Part shown: piece by piece, positions 10,236 to 22,000 of the stretch
How positions within the stretch are numbered: the first letter of the stretch is position 1
Layout of the letters: each line of letters begins with the position of its first letter
Assembly: GCA_003058525.1 (NCBI GenBank)
Contig: QBVD01000032.1
Coordinates: 49,465-113,464, forward strand
Origin: a gamma proteobacterium symbiont of Ctena orbiculata
GTDB lineage: Bacteria; Pseudomonadota; Gammaproteobacteria; Chromatiales; Chromatiaceae
DNA: 64,000 nt
Direction of reading: 5' to 3'
Translations under genes and position numbers: made by a program
The notes under the pieces: generated by a model
Databases searched by the model: none
Seen by the model: the letters and a program-made list of their open reading frames with translations, nothing else
What the model was told of the DNA's origin: nothing

Positions 10236-13200
10236 CTATTGATGCAGGTCCTGCAGTCGGTTGACGTTCAGATCATCCAGCTGTTTCAGCGCCAGACAGG
10301 TCGCTTCGGCACCGGATATTGTGGTGGTATAGCTGACCTTGTATTGCAGCGCGGTGCGGCGTATCTCCGCCGAGTCGGCAATCGCCTGGGCGCCTTCTGT
10401 GGTATTCACGATAAAACTGACTTCCTGGTTCTTGATGGAGTCGACGATATGCGGTCTACCCTCCATCACCTTGTTGATCCGCGCGCATTCAAGTCCGGCA
10501 TCCTGAATCGCCTTACAGGTGCCCCCGGTAGCCATCAGGGTAAAACCCAGATCGATCAGATCCTGCGCCACCTGCACGGCCCTCGCCTTGTCGGCGTTAC
10601 GTACACTCAACAGCGCCCGCCCTCCCTGGGGAAGCACGGAGCCGGCGCCCATAATCGACTTATTGTAGGCCTCACCGAAGGTTCTGCCGACCCCCATCAC
10701 TTCACCGGTGGATTTCATCTCGGGTCCGAGTACGGTATCCACACCGGGAAATTTCACAAAGGGGAAGACCGCCTCTTTGACGAAATAGTTCTCCGGAATC
10801 ACCTCTTTTGTTATGCCCTGGTCCTTGAGGGATGTTCCCGCCATGCAGCGGGCGGCGACCTTCGCCAATTGCACACCGGTCGCCTTGGAGACGAACGGCA
10901 CGGTGCGTGAGGCACGGGGATTGACTTCCAACAGATAGATCATGTCATCCTTGATCGCAAACTGTGCGTTCATCAGCCCGATTACCTTCAGTTCCAGGGC
11001 CATCTTGCGCATCTGTTCCCGCATACGATCCTGTACCGCCGCCGACAGGGTGTAGGGGGGCAGTGAGCATGCAGAGTCCCCCGAGTGGACGCCCGCCTGT
11101 TCGATATGTTCCATGATGCCGCCGATGAGCACTTCCTTGCCGTCACTGATGGCGTCGATATCGACCTCGATGGCGTCGTCCAGAAACCGATCCAGCAGTA
11201 CCGGCGAATCGTTTGAGACACTCACCGCCTCGCGCATGTAGCGCCGCAGTTCGTTCTCGTTATAGACGATCTCCATGGCCCGGCCGCCCAGTACATAAGA
11301 GGGGCGCACCACCAGGGGATAGCCGATCTCATCGGCCAGTTGCACCGCGCTCTCGGTATCTCTTGCCGTCCTGTTGGGCGGCTGCCTGAGGTTGAGCTTT
11401 TCCACCAGTTGCTGAAAACGCTCGCGATCCTCAGCGAGATCGATCGAGTCGGGGCTGGTGCCGATGATCGGCGCACCCGCCGCCTCCAGGTCATTGGCCA
11501 GCTTGAGCGGGGTCTGGCCGCCATACTGCACGATCACGCCGGCGGGTTGTTCCTTGTGGATGACTTCCAGCACATCCTCCAGGGTGAGGGGCTCGAAATA
11601 GAGCCGGTCGGAGGTGTCGTAATCGGTGGAGACCGTCTCCGGGTTACAGTTGACCATGATCGTTTCATAGCCGTCGTCGCGCATCGCAAAGGCCGCGTGG
11701 ACACAACAGTAGTCGAATTCAATACCCTGTCCGATACGGTTGGGCCCGCCACCCAGGACCATGATCTTTTTCCGCTTCGAGGGTTCGGCCTCGCACTCTT
11801 CCTCATAAGTGGAATACATATAGGCGGTACTGGTGGCAAATTCGGCGGCGCAGGTATCGACCCGTTTGAAGACCGGCCGGATGCCGGCATCGTGACGCCG
11901 CTGACGGATCTCCGCCTCACTGCTGTCAACCAGCTCGGCGATACGCCGGTCGGCGAATCCCTTACGCTTGAGAAAGCGCAGCCGCTCACCGTCCAGTGCC
12001 TCCAGCCCCTGACCGGAGAGTTCGCGTTCGATATTCACAAGCTCCTCGATCTGCACCAGGAACCAGGGGTCGATGGCGCATATCTCGAAGATCTCTTCCA
12101 GACTCATGCCGAAGCGGAAGCACTCGGCCACATACCAGAGCCGCTCGGGACCGGGCAGGCGGATCTCCCTGACCAGGGTGTTGCGCACATCCTCTTCGTT
12201 GAGATCGAGGATCTCGTTGAGACCGTATTTCCCTGTCTCCAGGCCACGCAGCGCCTTCTGCAGCGACTCCTGGAAGGTGCGGCCAATGGCCATCACCTCG
12301 CCCACCGACTTCATCTGCGTGGTCAGACGATCGTCGGCCAGGGGAAATTTCTCGAAGGCGAAACGGGGTACCTTGGTCACCACATAGTCGATGCTGGGCT
12401 CGAAGGAGGCCGGGGTGGCGCCGCCGGTGATCTCGTTCTGCAGTTCGTCCAGGGTGTAGCCCACCGCCAGCTTGGCCGCCACCTTGGCGATAGGGAAACC
12501 GGTGGCCTTGGAGGCCAGCGCGGAGGAGCGGGAGACCCGGGGATTCATCTCGATGATGATCATGCGCCCATTCTCCGGATTGATCGCGAACTGGACGTTG
12601 GAGCCACCGGTCTCCACGCCGATCTCGCGCAACACCGCCAGCGAGGCGTCGCGCATGATCTGGTACTCCTTATCGGTCAGGGTCTGGGCCGGGGCCACGG
12701 TGATGGAGTCGCCGGTATGCACTCCCATGGGGTCCAGGTTCTCGATGGAGCAGATGATGATGCAGTTGTCGTTGCGATCCCGCACCACCTCCATCTCATA
12801 CTCTTTCCAACCGAGAATCGACTCCTCGATCAGCAATTCGTTGGTGGGCGAAAGGTCGAGGCCGCGCTCGCAGATCTCCTCGAACTCATCCGGATTATAG
12901 GCGATGCCGCCGCCGCTGCCGCCCATCGTGAAAGAGGGACGGATGATGGTGGGGAAGCCGATCTGGGCCTGAACCTGCTGCGCCTCCTCCATGCTGTGGG
13001 CGATGGCGGAACGGGGCATGTCGAGGCCGATCTTGCGCATCGCCTGGCGGAACAGGTCCCGGTCTTCCGCCTTGTCGATGGCCTCCCGCGAGGCGCCGAT
13101 CATCTCCACACCGTACTTCTCCAACACCCCTTCGCGCACCAGGTCGAGGGCCGAGTTGAGCGCGGTCTGCCCGCCCATGGTGGGCAGCAGGACATCCGGC

Positions 13201-13445
13201 CGCTCCTTTTCGATGATGCGCTCGAGGGTCTTCCAGGTGATCGGTTCGATATAGATCGCATCCGCCATGTCCGGATCGGTCATGATCGTCGCCGGGTTGG
13301 AGTTCACCAGTACCACCCGGAAACCCTCCTCCCGCAACGCTTTACACGCCTGTGCCCCGGAGTAGTCGAATTCACACGCCTGTCCGATAACGATCGGACC
13401 GGCGCCTATGATCATGATGCTATTTATGTCTGTACGTTTTGGCAT
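10236..13445 (-). CDS. carB: Carbamoyl-phosphate synthase large subunit
   Basis: Makes carbamoyl phosphate from ammonia delivered by CarA, bicarbonate and two ATP, feeding pyrimidine and arginine synthesis. At 1069 residues it is full length. The two homologous ATP-grasp halves are both visible: first [21 protein letters not shown], second [20 protein letters not shown]. The second half also has [16 protein letters not shown]. The C-terminal MGS-like allosteric domain begins near [10 protein letters not shown]. It is separated from carA by unit 3 instead of the usual short gap. Confidence 0.98.
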   Translation of the reverse strand: MPKRTDINSIMIIGAGPIVIGQACEFDYSGAQACKALREEGFRVVLVNSNPATIMTDPDMADAIYIEPITWKTLERIIEKERPDVLLPTMGGQTALNSALDLVREGVLEKYGVEMIGASREAIDKAEDRDLFRQAMRKIGLDMPRSAIAHSMEEAQQVQAQIGFPTIIRPSFTMGGSGGGIAYNPDEFEEICERGLDLSPTNELLIEESILGWKEYEMEVVRDRNDNCIIICSIENLDPMGVHTGDSITVAPAQTLTDKEYQIMRDASLAVLREIGVETGGSNVQFAINPENGRMIIIEMNPRVSRSSALASKATGFPIAKVAAKLAVGYTLDELQNEITGGATPASFEPSIDYVVTKVPRFAFEKFPLADDRLTTQMKSVGEVMAIGRTFQESLQKALRGLETGKYGLNEILDLNEEDVRNTLVREIRLPGPERLWYVAECFRFGMSLEEIFEICAIDPWFLVQIEELVNIERELSGQGLEALDGERLRFLKRKGFADRRIAELVDSSEAEIRQRRHDAGIRPVFKRVDTCAAEFATSTAYMYSTYEEECEAEPSKRKKIMVLGGGPNRIGQGIEFDYCCVHAAFAMRDDGYETIMVNCNPETVSTDYDTSDRLYFEPLTLEDVLEVIHKEQPAGVIVQYGGQTPLKLANDLEAAGAPIIGTSPDSIDLAEDRERFQQLVEKLNLRQPPNRTARDTESAVQLADEIGYPLVVRPSYVLGGRAMEIVYNENELRRYMREAVSVSNDSPVLLDRFLDDAIEVDIDAISDGKEVLIGGIMEHIEQAGVHSGDSACSLPPYTLSAAVQDRMREQMRKMALELKVIGLMNAQFAIKDDMIYLLEVNPRASRTVPFVSKATGVQLAKVAARCMAGTSLKDQGITKEVIPENYFVKEAVFPFVKFPGVDTVLGPEMKSTGEVMGVGRTFGEAYNKSIMGAGSVLPQGGRALLSVRNADKARAVQVAQDLIDLGFTLMATGGTCKAIQDAGLECARINKVMEGRPHIVDSIKNQEVSFIVNTTEGAQAIADSAEIRRTALQYKVSYTTTISGAEATCLALKQLDDLNVNRLQDLHQ

Positions 13446-13470
13446 TTATCTACCGTCGAACCTCAAATTA

Positions 13471-13930
13471 GCCGCAAATGGACGCTAATCACCGCAAATT
13501 TTCGCTAAATCACTTTTGAATCGTCATGCCGCCAGACGATACGTTTATTTTCGGTTCTGGGTGTTCCGAAATTTATGAGCAGCGAAACAGTTAAATCTGT
13601 TGCCTTTAAATAATTGATGACTTGTGCCTTATGTTCTAGTGACAATCTTGCAACCGCCTTCACCTCAAGCAACAGGCAATTTTCAACAAGAATATCTGCA
13701 AAGTACTTCCCAACAACTTCCCCTTTATAGGTAACGTTCAACTGTTTCTGTCGCTCTACCTCGAGACCATTCCTAACCATTTCTACACATAGTGCTTTCT
13801 CATATAACACTCTCTAGAAATCCCGGTCCCAACTCATTACCGACGGTGTAGGCGCATCCAATAACCCGTTCCGAAATCCTTTTCGTACTATTTGTGTCCA
13901 TTTGCGGTGATTAGCGTCTATTCGCGGCTT
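13471..13930. mobile_element. Inverted-repeat unit 3 carrying a GxxExxY gene
   Basis: Left end 13471-13506 and right end 13893-13930 form terminal inverted repeats: GCCGCAAATGGACGCTAATC on the left, and its complement with a few changes on the right. The ~460-bp unit contains exactly one gene, the GxxExxY pseudogene, running from one repeat into the other. Its right end also supplies the last codons and stop of carA. Units 1 and 2 share the ends but lack the gene. Confidence 0.75.
13505..13901 (-). pseudogene. GxxExxY family protein, frameshifted by one base
   Basis: Starting at an ATG inside the right terminal repeat (13899-13901), translation gives MDTNSTKRISERVIGCAY...GNELGPGFLES. A stop then follows because of one extra base near 13803-13807 (GTTATATG where GTTTATG-type spacing is expected). 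The next frame continues YEKALCVEM, then FADILVENCLLLEVKAV and YLKATDLTVSLLINFG, to a TAG in the left repeat. Together these make a complete GxxExxY protein (PD-(D/E)XK-like fold, D...E.K visible) of about 131 residues. A 101-residue GTG-started remnant is open but lacks the name-giving G-x-x-E-x-x-Y segment. It could also be a sequencing error. Confidence 0.8.
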
Positions 13931-15072
13931 GAATCTCTTTCTTTCATCAAATCGATAAAATGATCGAATACCGGCGCCACGTCATGGGGTCCCGGGCTGG
14001 CTTCCGGATGGCCCTGGAAGCTGAAGGCGGGTTTGTCGCTGCGATGAATGCCCTGCAGCGTGCCATCGAACAGGGACCGATGGGTGGCGGTCAGGTGATC
14101 GGGGAGGCTCTGCTCGTCCACCGCAAAACCGTGGTTCTGGCTGCTGATCATCACCGTGCCCTGCTCCAGATCCTGCACCGGATGGTTGGCGCCGTGATGG
14201 CCGAATTTCATCTTCATGGTCTTGGCGCCGGAGGCCAATGCCAGCAACTGGTGCCCCAAACAGATGCCGAACACAGGCATGCCTGTATCGACGATCTTGC
14301 CGATGGCATCGATGGCGTAGTCGCAGGGCTCCGGATCACCCGGTCCATTGGAGAGAAAGACCCCATCGGGCTGCAACGCCAGAACATCTTCCGCCGGCAT
14401 CTGTGCCGGCACCACGGTGACGCGGCACTCCCTGTCGACCAACATACGCAGGATATTGCGCTTGATACCGTAATCGTAAGCCACTACATGATACGGCAGC
14501 TTCTCGTCGATCGGATGGGGCGCCTCGGGATGGCCCTCTTCCAGCGACCAGGAGCCCTGAGCCCATTCATAGGGTAATGAGGTAGTGACTTCTTTTGCCA
14601 AGTCCATACCTTTCAGCCCGGGGAATCCCTTGGCCAACTCCAGTCCCTTGGCGGGATCGATATTGTCTCCCGCTATGATTGCGCCGTTTTGAGCGCCCTT
14701 CTCCCGCAGGATACGGGTCAGCTTGCGGGTATCGATGCCGGCAATGGCGATGATACCGTGACGCTGCAGGTAGTGCTCGAGGGACTCCTCGGAGCGCCAA
14801 TTGCTGGTGATCAGCGGCAGGTCCCGTATCACCAGGCCGGCGGCATGGATCTGGGTGGACTCCTCATCCTCCTGGTTGATGCCGGTGTTGCCGATATGGG
14901 GATAGGTCAGGGTAACGATCTGCTGGCGATAGGAGGGATCGGTCAGAATCTCCTGATAACCGGTCATCGCCGTATTGAAAACCACTTCGCCGACGGTCTC
15001 ACCCTCGGCGCCGATGGCTTCGCCCCTGAACCGGCTGCCATCCTCCAGGACCAGAATTGCGGGTTTTCTCAA
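13918..15072 (-). CDS. carA: Carbamoyl-phosphate synthase small subunit (glutaminase)
   Basis: Class I glutamine amidotransferase supplying ammonia to CarB. I start it at the TTG at 15072 ([12 protein letters not shown] aligns with E. coli MIKSALLVLEDG), preceded by GGAG about 7 bases away, giving 384 residues; a GTG 12 bases upstream is the alternative. The catalytic cysteine is in FGICLGHQ and the His/Glu pair in GHPEASPGP. The last codons (SSRE) and stop are formed by the right terminal repeat of unit 3, so the C terminus was apparently rewritten by that element. A terminator-like hairpin lies in the leader. Confidence 0.96.
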   Translation of the reverse strand: MRKPAILVLEDGSRFRGEAIGAEGETVGEVVFNTAMTGYQEILTDPSYRQQIVTLTYPHIGNTGINQEDEESTQIHAAGLVIRDLPLITSNWRSEESLEHYLQRHGIIAIAGIDTRKLTRILREKGAQNGAIIAGDNIDPAKGLELAKGFPGLKGMDLAKEVTTSLPYEWAQGSWSLEEGHPEAPHPIDEKLPYHVVAYDYGIKRNILRMLVDRECRVTVVPAQMPAEDVLALQPDGVFLSNGPGDPEPCDYAIDAIGKIVDTGMPVFGICLGHQLLALASGAKTMKMKFGHHGANHPVQDLEQGTVMISSQNHGFAVDEQSLPDHLTATHRSLFDGTLQGIHRSDKPAFSFQGHPEASPGPHDVAPVFDHFIDLMKERDSSRE

Positions 15073-15099
15073 GAGTCTCTCCACTACAGGCGTGCAAAA

Positions 15100-15126
15100 A
15101 GGGGCAGGTCACGAAGTGCCTGCCCC
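15100..15126 (-). terminator. terminator-like hairpin (possible attenuator) in the carA leader
   Basis: On the minus strand GGGGCAGG pairs with CCTGCCCC around a short CAC-TTC-GTG inner stem, followed directly by TTTTT. It sits between the carA promoter (15196-15224) and the carA start, with only ~28 bases to the start codon, so it can only act on carA transcription. An 11-codon GTG-started frame (15141-15176) precedes it and might be a leader peptide. Confidence 0.65.
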
Positions 15127-15195
15127 AATGTATGCGTAAATCAGTAGGTTCCGGGCGTGTCGATCGAGGAGAACACCCGAAATAGTTGAGCGGGT

Positions 15196-15224
15196 ATTGT
15201 ACTGATGGGAAAGGAGGCTGTCTA
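15196..15224 (-). promoter_or_regulatory. sigma70-type promoter of carA
   Basis: TAGACA (15219-15224), 17-base spacer, TACAAT (15196-15201) on the minus strand; each box matches consensus at 5 of 6. It overlaps the 3' end of the vapC-like gene and gives a leader of about 115 bases. Confidence 0.65.
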
Positions 15225-15650
15225 TCCTATCGGGGCCTTGGCCCCGGGCAATGACTGTGCAGCCGTATCGAAGGTATAGCTCCCTTGATACCGCTGCTTC
15301 TTGCTGACTGCTATGGATTTGGCCTTATTGACGATCAGTGCATCGGCAAAATCCGCTTCTTTACTGTTGACAGGCTTAGATTTGCGGTAGCCGTTCAATG
15401 CCATCCATACCACTTGTCCATCCTCGAACCTGATATTGGGCTCATGAATAAGGGCCAGAATGACGGCAATTGCATCGGGCTTTTTGAGCTGATACTTTTT
15501 TCCTCTCAGCGTCCAAATCAACTCCACCAACACAGCATCTGTGACCAATACAGGGCGCTTACCTGTAATCAATCTTGCCGCAATGACAAATTGACCGGCA
15601 CCATCTTCAAGTAGGCAGCGTAGTATTGCATTAGTATCGACTGCTATCAC
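15222..15650 (-). CDS. PIN-domain toxin (VapC type)
   Basis: 142-residue PIN-domain ribonuclease. Acidic residues expected for Mg2+ binding are visible: Asp5 in MIAVDTNAIL, Glu43 in LVELIW, Asp100/Asp103 in EADFADALI and Asp128 in YTFDTA. The start overlaps the stop of the upstream AbrB-like gene by 4 bases (ATGA), the usual antitoxin-first arrangement of vapBC. Its targets cannot be told from sequence. The carA promoter lies over its last codon. Confidence 0.85.
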   Translation of the reverse strand: MIAVDTNAILRCLLEDGAGQFVIAARLITGKRPVLVTDAVLVELIWTLRGKKYQLKKPDAIAVILALIHEPNIRFEDGQVVWMALNGYRKSKPVNSKEADFADALIVNKAKSIAVSKKQRYQGSYTFDTAAQSLPGAKAPIG

Positions 15651-15862
15651 TTCAATGCACTTTGCAAAGAGTCTTCATCCGTCATATCGCGATTTACACG
15701 AATTGATTTCAATAGCCCCTTAGCGGAGCCCTTACGTTTCTTGATAATTGTCAACAGACCGTCAGCAATAAAACTCTCTACCTCGCCACCTGGTTCTATT
15801 CCAAGCGCCTCGCATTGACTGATTGGAAGCGTAATCTGCCATTTCGCGCTAACCTTTGGCAT
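15647..15862 (-). CDS. AbrB/SpoVT-type antitoxin (VapB type)
   Basis: 71-residue protein beginning MPKVSAKWQITLPISQCEALG, the swapped-hairpin AbrB DNA-binding fold. The C-terminal tail (RKGSAKGLLKSIRVNRDMTDED) is basic then acidic, as in tails that thread into PIN toxins. It is expected to neutralise the PIN protein encoded 4 bases overlapping downstream and to repress the pair. The upstream 186 bp show no convincing promoter. Confidence 0.8.
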   Translation of the reverse strand: MPKVSAKWQITLPISQCEALGIEPGGEVESFIADGLLTIIKKRKGSAKGLLKSIRVNRDMTDEDSLQSALK

Positions 15863-15945
15863 GACTCAACCCTATTTACTAATCGATATCCATAATGACA
15901 CCAATATCTTTCACTTATCTGCAATAGTAAAAATTTATAAGCGAT

Positions 15946-15985
15946 CACCTGGCTTTTTACGGTCTTCGATCATAAAAGTCAGGTG
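15946..15985 (-). terminator. imperfect hairpin after the RTX gene
   Basis: CACCTGGCTTTTTA and TAAAAGTCAGGTG form an imperfect 13-bp stem around a ~13-base loop in the 186-bp gap after the RTX stop. The minus-strand sequence downstream is AT-rich but lacks a clean T run, so terminator function is only possible. Confidence 0.35.
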
Positions 15986-16048
15986 CCGTTCTCCACTCAA
16001 CTATGGTGTAAAAGATCCATTTACCTGTGTTCTTCTGGCCCGTCAGCA

Positions 16049-19000
16049 CTAAGTAATCGCCTGCCAATTTTCAGCCAATACCGGCTGTAGATTATCTTTT
16101 ACATCCTGCGGTATCACATTACCCACGCCCGCAGGTACATCGTAGGCTGCCATGGCAGCGACCAATTGATCCACTTGATTGTTGAGCAACACCGATCCTG
16201 CAGCCTCGATCCTGTCAACCTCGTTGGCCGGCAGATCGTACCAATGGGCCAGTGTCACCCGGTCATCCGTACCTGCCTGGGTAATCAACAGATCATTGCC
16301 TTCGCGGTTGAACCAGAGATCCTCAATGGCAGCCGTCTCGAAATGCAGGGTATCGCTCCCCGTATCATCGGCATCATGATTGTTGATGATGTCATGACCC
16401 GAAGCCGCACCAACCAGATAGGTGTCGCTGCCATACCCGCCGATCAGGTAGTCGTTGCCCACACCACCGTCGAGCAGATCGTCACCCGCTCCGGCATCGA
16501 TGAAGTCGGCGTCGGATCCGGCCAGGTAGTTGTCATTGCCCGCACCACCCAACGTTATCGTGCCGTAGTTACGTTCGTCCGGTAAACCGGAATAGTTGGG
16601 AGAACCGGCCGGATCGGGATCGGTCACACCGAAGACACCAAAGAGCTGGGCGGAGGTAAGCTCACCACCGCTGGTAAAGACAATCCGGTCGACTGCCTGA
16701 TCACCCCCTTTAAAATAGTCCCGCAAGGTCACCTGATCACTGCCGCCACTCACCCGCAGAATCAGGTTATTCCCCGAGCGCATCAAACCACTGGCCACCT
16801 GATAGAAATCGATACCCTCGAAGCGCAGGGTATCAAGCCCGCCACCCTGATTGTCGATGATGTCCTGACCATCACCCGCGTTGAAGATATAGGTATCGTT
16901 GCCTCTTCCGCCCACAAGTTGATCGTTGCCGGCGCCCCCCGTAAGCGTATCGGCGCCATTGCCCCCTTCAAGGCGATCATCCCCGGCACCACCGACCAAG
17001 GCGTCGTCACCGTTGTAGCCGGCGATCAAATCAGCCTGGTCACCGCCGCTTAATACACCGTCGCTGGCAGAAGTCCCATCGATGTTTTGTACAAAGTCAC
17101 TCGTCTCAGCCGGCATGGCAAGACCAAAGGCGCCGAAGATCTGCTCTGCCGTCAACGCGCCGCCTGTGGCGAACTCGATAGTCTCAACCAGATGATCGCC
17201 ACCCAGGAAGAAGTTGCGCAGGGTGATCTGGTCCGGGCCGCCATTGACCCGCAAGACCAGGTCGTCACCAGACTTGAGCAGGCCGGAAGCGACCTGACCG
17301 AAGGTTATACCGTTTTCAAAACGCAGGCGGTCGATACCCGCTGTCTCCTCCAGGTTGTCCTGGCCGCCGGTATAGATGTAGATGTCGTCGCCCTCGCCGC
17401 CTAGGAGGCGGTCGTTGCCGAAACCGCCACCCAGGCTGTCATTACCCGCTCCAGCGATCAGGGACTCGTCTGCCCCTGAGCCGACCAGTGTGTCATCACC
17501 ACCGGGCTGTGGCGGAGTGACTTGATCGGCCCCTGTGTCACCGCTTCCAGTCGAACCGTCGCCACCGCTACTGTTATCGGTATCCCCGGAACCCGTATCT
17601 CCGCCGGATTGGTCCGCCAACAATGCCGAAACATCACTGGCCGTGAGAGCGGCACTACCACTTGGCTGAATATAGTCAATCTCACTTTCACCACCCAGAA
17701 AGTGGCTTAAAATCCGTATCGATTGTGCTGGATCACCATCTATCGATACAATCAAATCATCCCCATCCTGGCTGAAACTGAGCCGGTCGCTAGTAACATC
17801 GGTAAAATAGAGCCAATCCACGCCACCGCCCGTATTGTCGATGACGTCCATCCCGCTCCCGGCGCTATAAACATAGATATCATCGCCACCACCACCTTCA
17901 AGATGATCACTTCCCAGGTCACCATTCAGTTGGTCATTCTGGTCTCCGCCAACAAGACGATCATTTCCCTCACCACCTGCAAGATTGTCATCACCAGCAG
18001 CGCCAATGAGGGTATCGTCGCCTGCCTCGCCGGCCAGATAATCTTCTCCGCCGTCACCGCGGATCTCATCGTTGCCACCTCGGCCCCAAACCTGATCGTT
18101 TCCATCACCGGCCTGGATGGTATCATTCGACTCTGTTCCTTGTAGGGTATCGTTCCCGGCAGTACCCATAGTGACCGTTAACTGATCGATATCGGTAATC
18201 ACACTGCCATCGGAAAACTCAAATCTCAGGGTTTTACCCCGTCCCTGGCTGATGAACCAATCGGTGATTGTGATCTGATCGTTGCCGCTACCGTAATATA
18301 CGATGAGAGTGTTTTGTTGTTGTTCGAAACGGACATCCGCCTGGGTAATCCCATCACCAAAGGCAATGACATCCTGTTGCATGGCTGAGGCCGAGTAGTC
18401 CCATAGATAGTGATTTAATACATCAACACCATCCCCCAGATTAAAATTGAATGTGACAGCGATGTGGCCGCCCGCTAGACTATCATCACCTCTACCACCA
18501 CTGATGTGAGTCGTATCGAGGCTACCGTCGGTTCCTAGCCGGATGCTGTCGTTACCGTCACCGCCATCGATGGTGCCGTAGCCAATCAGTTCGTCGTTGC
18601 CATCACCGCCATAGAGCTCTCCTTGACCATACAGGTAATCGTTTCCAGGACCACCATGCAGATGATCAAAATTCTCATCTCTAAAGGCATCCAATTCATA
18701 GCGGCTGCCACCATAGAGACGATCATCTCCATCGCCGCCAAATAACTGGTCGTGAGCGGTCTCAACATAGCTGCGTCCCGGTCCGTAGTAGTCTATGTCG
18801 CCATCACCATAGAGCAGATCGTTCCCCGCACCGCCATCAAGCAGATCATCACCGGTGCTTCCATCGAGGGTATCGTCTCCCGATCCACCGGCCAGGGTAT
18901 CGTTACCACTACCCCCATCGATCTGGTCGAATCCATCCCCTCCTTGAATGTTATCGTCACCGCCGAACGTTTGAATCGTGTCATTGCCGGCAAGGCCATC

Positions 19001-22000
19001 GATGGTTTCCGCGCTGTCGTTGCCTTGTATATCGTCGTCTCCGGCGGTGCCGATGTTGGATTGTGCTAACAGCTCCGCAACGGTCCGGGTGACACCGTCG
19101 GAGAAGCTGATGGACTGGATACTATTGTTTTGACTGGTGCTGTCTGCGCCATCGAACTGGCCAGTCACGGTTACCTGATCCGTGTTGCTTGGATTGGTAA
19201 TTACCAGATCGTCATCGACACGTTGCACCCGCACATCGGTAGAGGCCAAGTCTGTGAACTCGATAGTGTTGCTGCCAATAAGGTCGTCGATAGTGTCCTG
19301 ACCGTGCCCCGACTGAAAACGGTAAATATCCGAATCACCACCCCCTGCAAGATAGTCGTTTCCCGCTCCTCCAAGAATCGTATCGTTACCCAGACCTCCC
19401 TCGATGAGATCATCACCATCACCGCCATCGAGAATATCATTGCCTTGCTCACCGTAGAGGCTGTCGCTGCCTGTGTCGCCACTTAGAGTATCATTACCCA
19501 GGGCACCGTACAGGGTATCATTTCCATCTCCACCGGAAAGCGTATCGTCGGTTGTAAATCCCTCTAGTACATCATCGCCCTCCCCGCCCAGCAGCAATTG
19601 TGCCCGGATATGCTCGTTACTCCAAACTGTTCCGTCTTCGAAATGGATGGCATCGATCCAGTTATGCTCGAGGCTTTGAAAGAAATCCTCGATGAGGGTT
19701 CTCGATCCCGCATAGACCAGAGCCAGGTCACTTCCCTCCCGGACAAGTCCAACCTCTGACGGCGTGATCCCACCCAGCAATTCGATCCTGTCATAGGCAT
19801 CTTGTTCCGACCGGTCATTGACGTTTCTGATGATGTCGTTTCCGCTCCCTGCGCTAAAACGGTAGATATCGCTACCCGCGCCGCCATACAGGATGTCTTC
19901 CCCCGCCCCCCCGGTCAGAATGTCGTTACCGGCCTCGCCGTTCAGTTGATCATGGCCGACGCCGCCTTGCAGCGTGTCATTGCCCTCGGCACCGAAGAGT
20001 ATGTCATCGCCATCACCTCCCGAAAGCATGTCGTCACCGTTCGCTCCCCGCAGCAGATCGTTTCCGCCCAATCCTTCAATGTTTGTGTTACTCCCATTGT
20101 AGGCCAACAGCGTATCGTCACCCTCCGTTCCCTCTAGCGACATTGCCATGATTGTTTCCAAATCCCAGACAATGCCATTGCTGAACTCGATATGCTGCAG
20201 TGGCCGATTCAGCTCACCAGAGGGATAGAAAAAACGGTGTAGCGTTATGACCTCGTTGCTACTGGTCAGCCTTAGTAAAAGATCGCCTTCCGCATCGGGA
20301 GAGCGGCGCACTATCACTTCTTCGGGAGAGACACCTTCGAGAATCAACCGATCCTGAGCACTCACTGAAATTACGTGGGCCGTAGAATCATAATTGTCAA
20401 TCGTGGTATTACCATCACCTGCGGTAAAGAAATAGGTATCGCTTCCATTGCCCCCGGTTAGCGTGTCTCCATCACCGGTGCCTCCCCAAAGCTGGTCGTC
20501 TCCATCACCGCCATGGATGGAATCGGTACCGGCGCCTCCCCACAGGCTGTCATTCCCCTGATTACCGATCAATGTGTCATTCCCCCCGTCTCCTGAGAGA
20601 CTGTCATCACCATCACCACCTGTCAGCCTGTCATCTCCACTCAGACCATTCAGGACACTACTCTCGTCAAACGAGTTGAGCACATCATCCCCATTGGTCC
20701 CCAACAGCACGGCTTCCCTGACATAAGCGAAGTCCCACCGGGTTCCGTCATCGAACTCGATGTAGTTCAAGGCGTGCTCGCCGTTGACCTGATCGCGAAA
20801 ATAGTCGCTGATCAGCAGGCTCTCACCCGTGGAGTTTACAGTTAACATGAGACGATCAAGCGAGGGGCGAAACGACGAAGAGACATCGTGCGGATCGATA
20901 TCATGCAGCAACAGGCGATCACCCGCATTGCTTTCTAAATGCCGACTGACAAATTGACGGCCGATGCTGTCAGATCCGTCACCAGCCGCAAAAACATAAG
21001 TGTCGTTCCCCGGACCACCATGCAGCCTATCCATGCCCGGTCCGCCTCTCAATATATCGTCATCCTCACCTCCCCAGATTTCGTCACTGCCGGCGCCACC
21101 ATCGAGATGATCGCTGCCTCTCCCTCCAGTAAGGTAGTCATTGCCCATACCCCCATGATGCAGATCGGCTCCATCGCCACCGGAGAGAAAATCATCCCCT
21201 TCATTACCCGTCAATGTGTCGTTTCCGTCCCCACCGGCAAGACCATCGTCACCCACGCCGCCTGTCAGCCTATCGTCTCCCCCATAACCGTAGAGATGAT
21301 CATCACCTCCCAAGCCATCCAGGTTGTCATCGCCGGCGCCGCCATGCAGTTCCTCGCCCGCTTCGGTCGCCTGTTGGGCATACTGGCGCAGGGTCTCGGC
21401 ATCCCATCGCGTGCCATCCTGAAACGCCACCTCGGCAAGAAAGTTGGTATGGGAGACTGCGCCATCATCGATTGCAAAGAAACCATCAACAATGACCTGC
21501 CCCTCGTCACCGATACTGAGATACAGATTACTGCCTCCCCGCTTGACCACAACGTCCTCGGGGCCGATACCCTCGAGAAACCTCAGCCTGTCCTGGCTGG
21601 GCGATTGGGATCCCCAATTGCTTATGTGAACCTGACCGTCGCCCACACCATAGAGATAGGTATCCGCCCCGGCCCCGCCATCCATCGTTTCGCCCCGCAA
21701 GGTGTCGTTGCCCGCGCCGCCCAGAATATAGTCACGCCCTTCGCCCCCCATGAGGAGATCATCGCCCGCATAACCGACCAGATAGTCGTTGCCTTGCAGC
21801 CCATCCAGGCTGTCATCGCCGGCGTAGCCATACAGCCGGTCGTCCCCCGCCGTCGCCACCTGCACCTGCGCCAGGATATGGTCCAGATCCCACTCGGTGC
21901 CGTCGGCGAATAGGATGGAGTCCAGGGAATCGCCGCTCATGCCGTCATCTTGGAAAAAGTTCACCACGGTAACGCTTTCCGCCCGCTCTGCTATATCCAG

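Noticed and set aside
11340..13508. Long plus-strand open frame (722 codons) opposite carB
   Set aside because: Complement of a well-conserved GC-rich gene; repetitive low-information translation, no start signal.
13505..13810. Intact 101-aa gene starting at GTG 13810
   Set aside because: It lacks the N-terminal GxxExxY segment, which is present just upstream in another frame; a frameshifted longer gene explains the data better.
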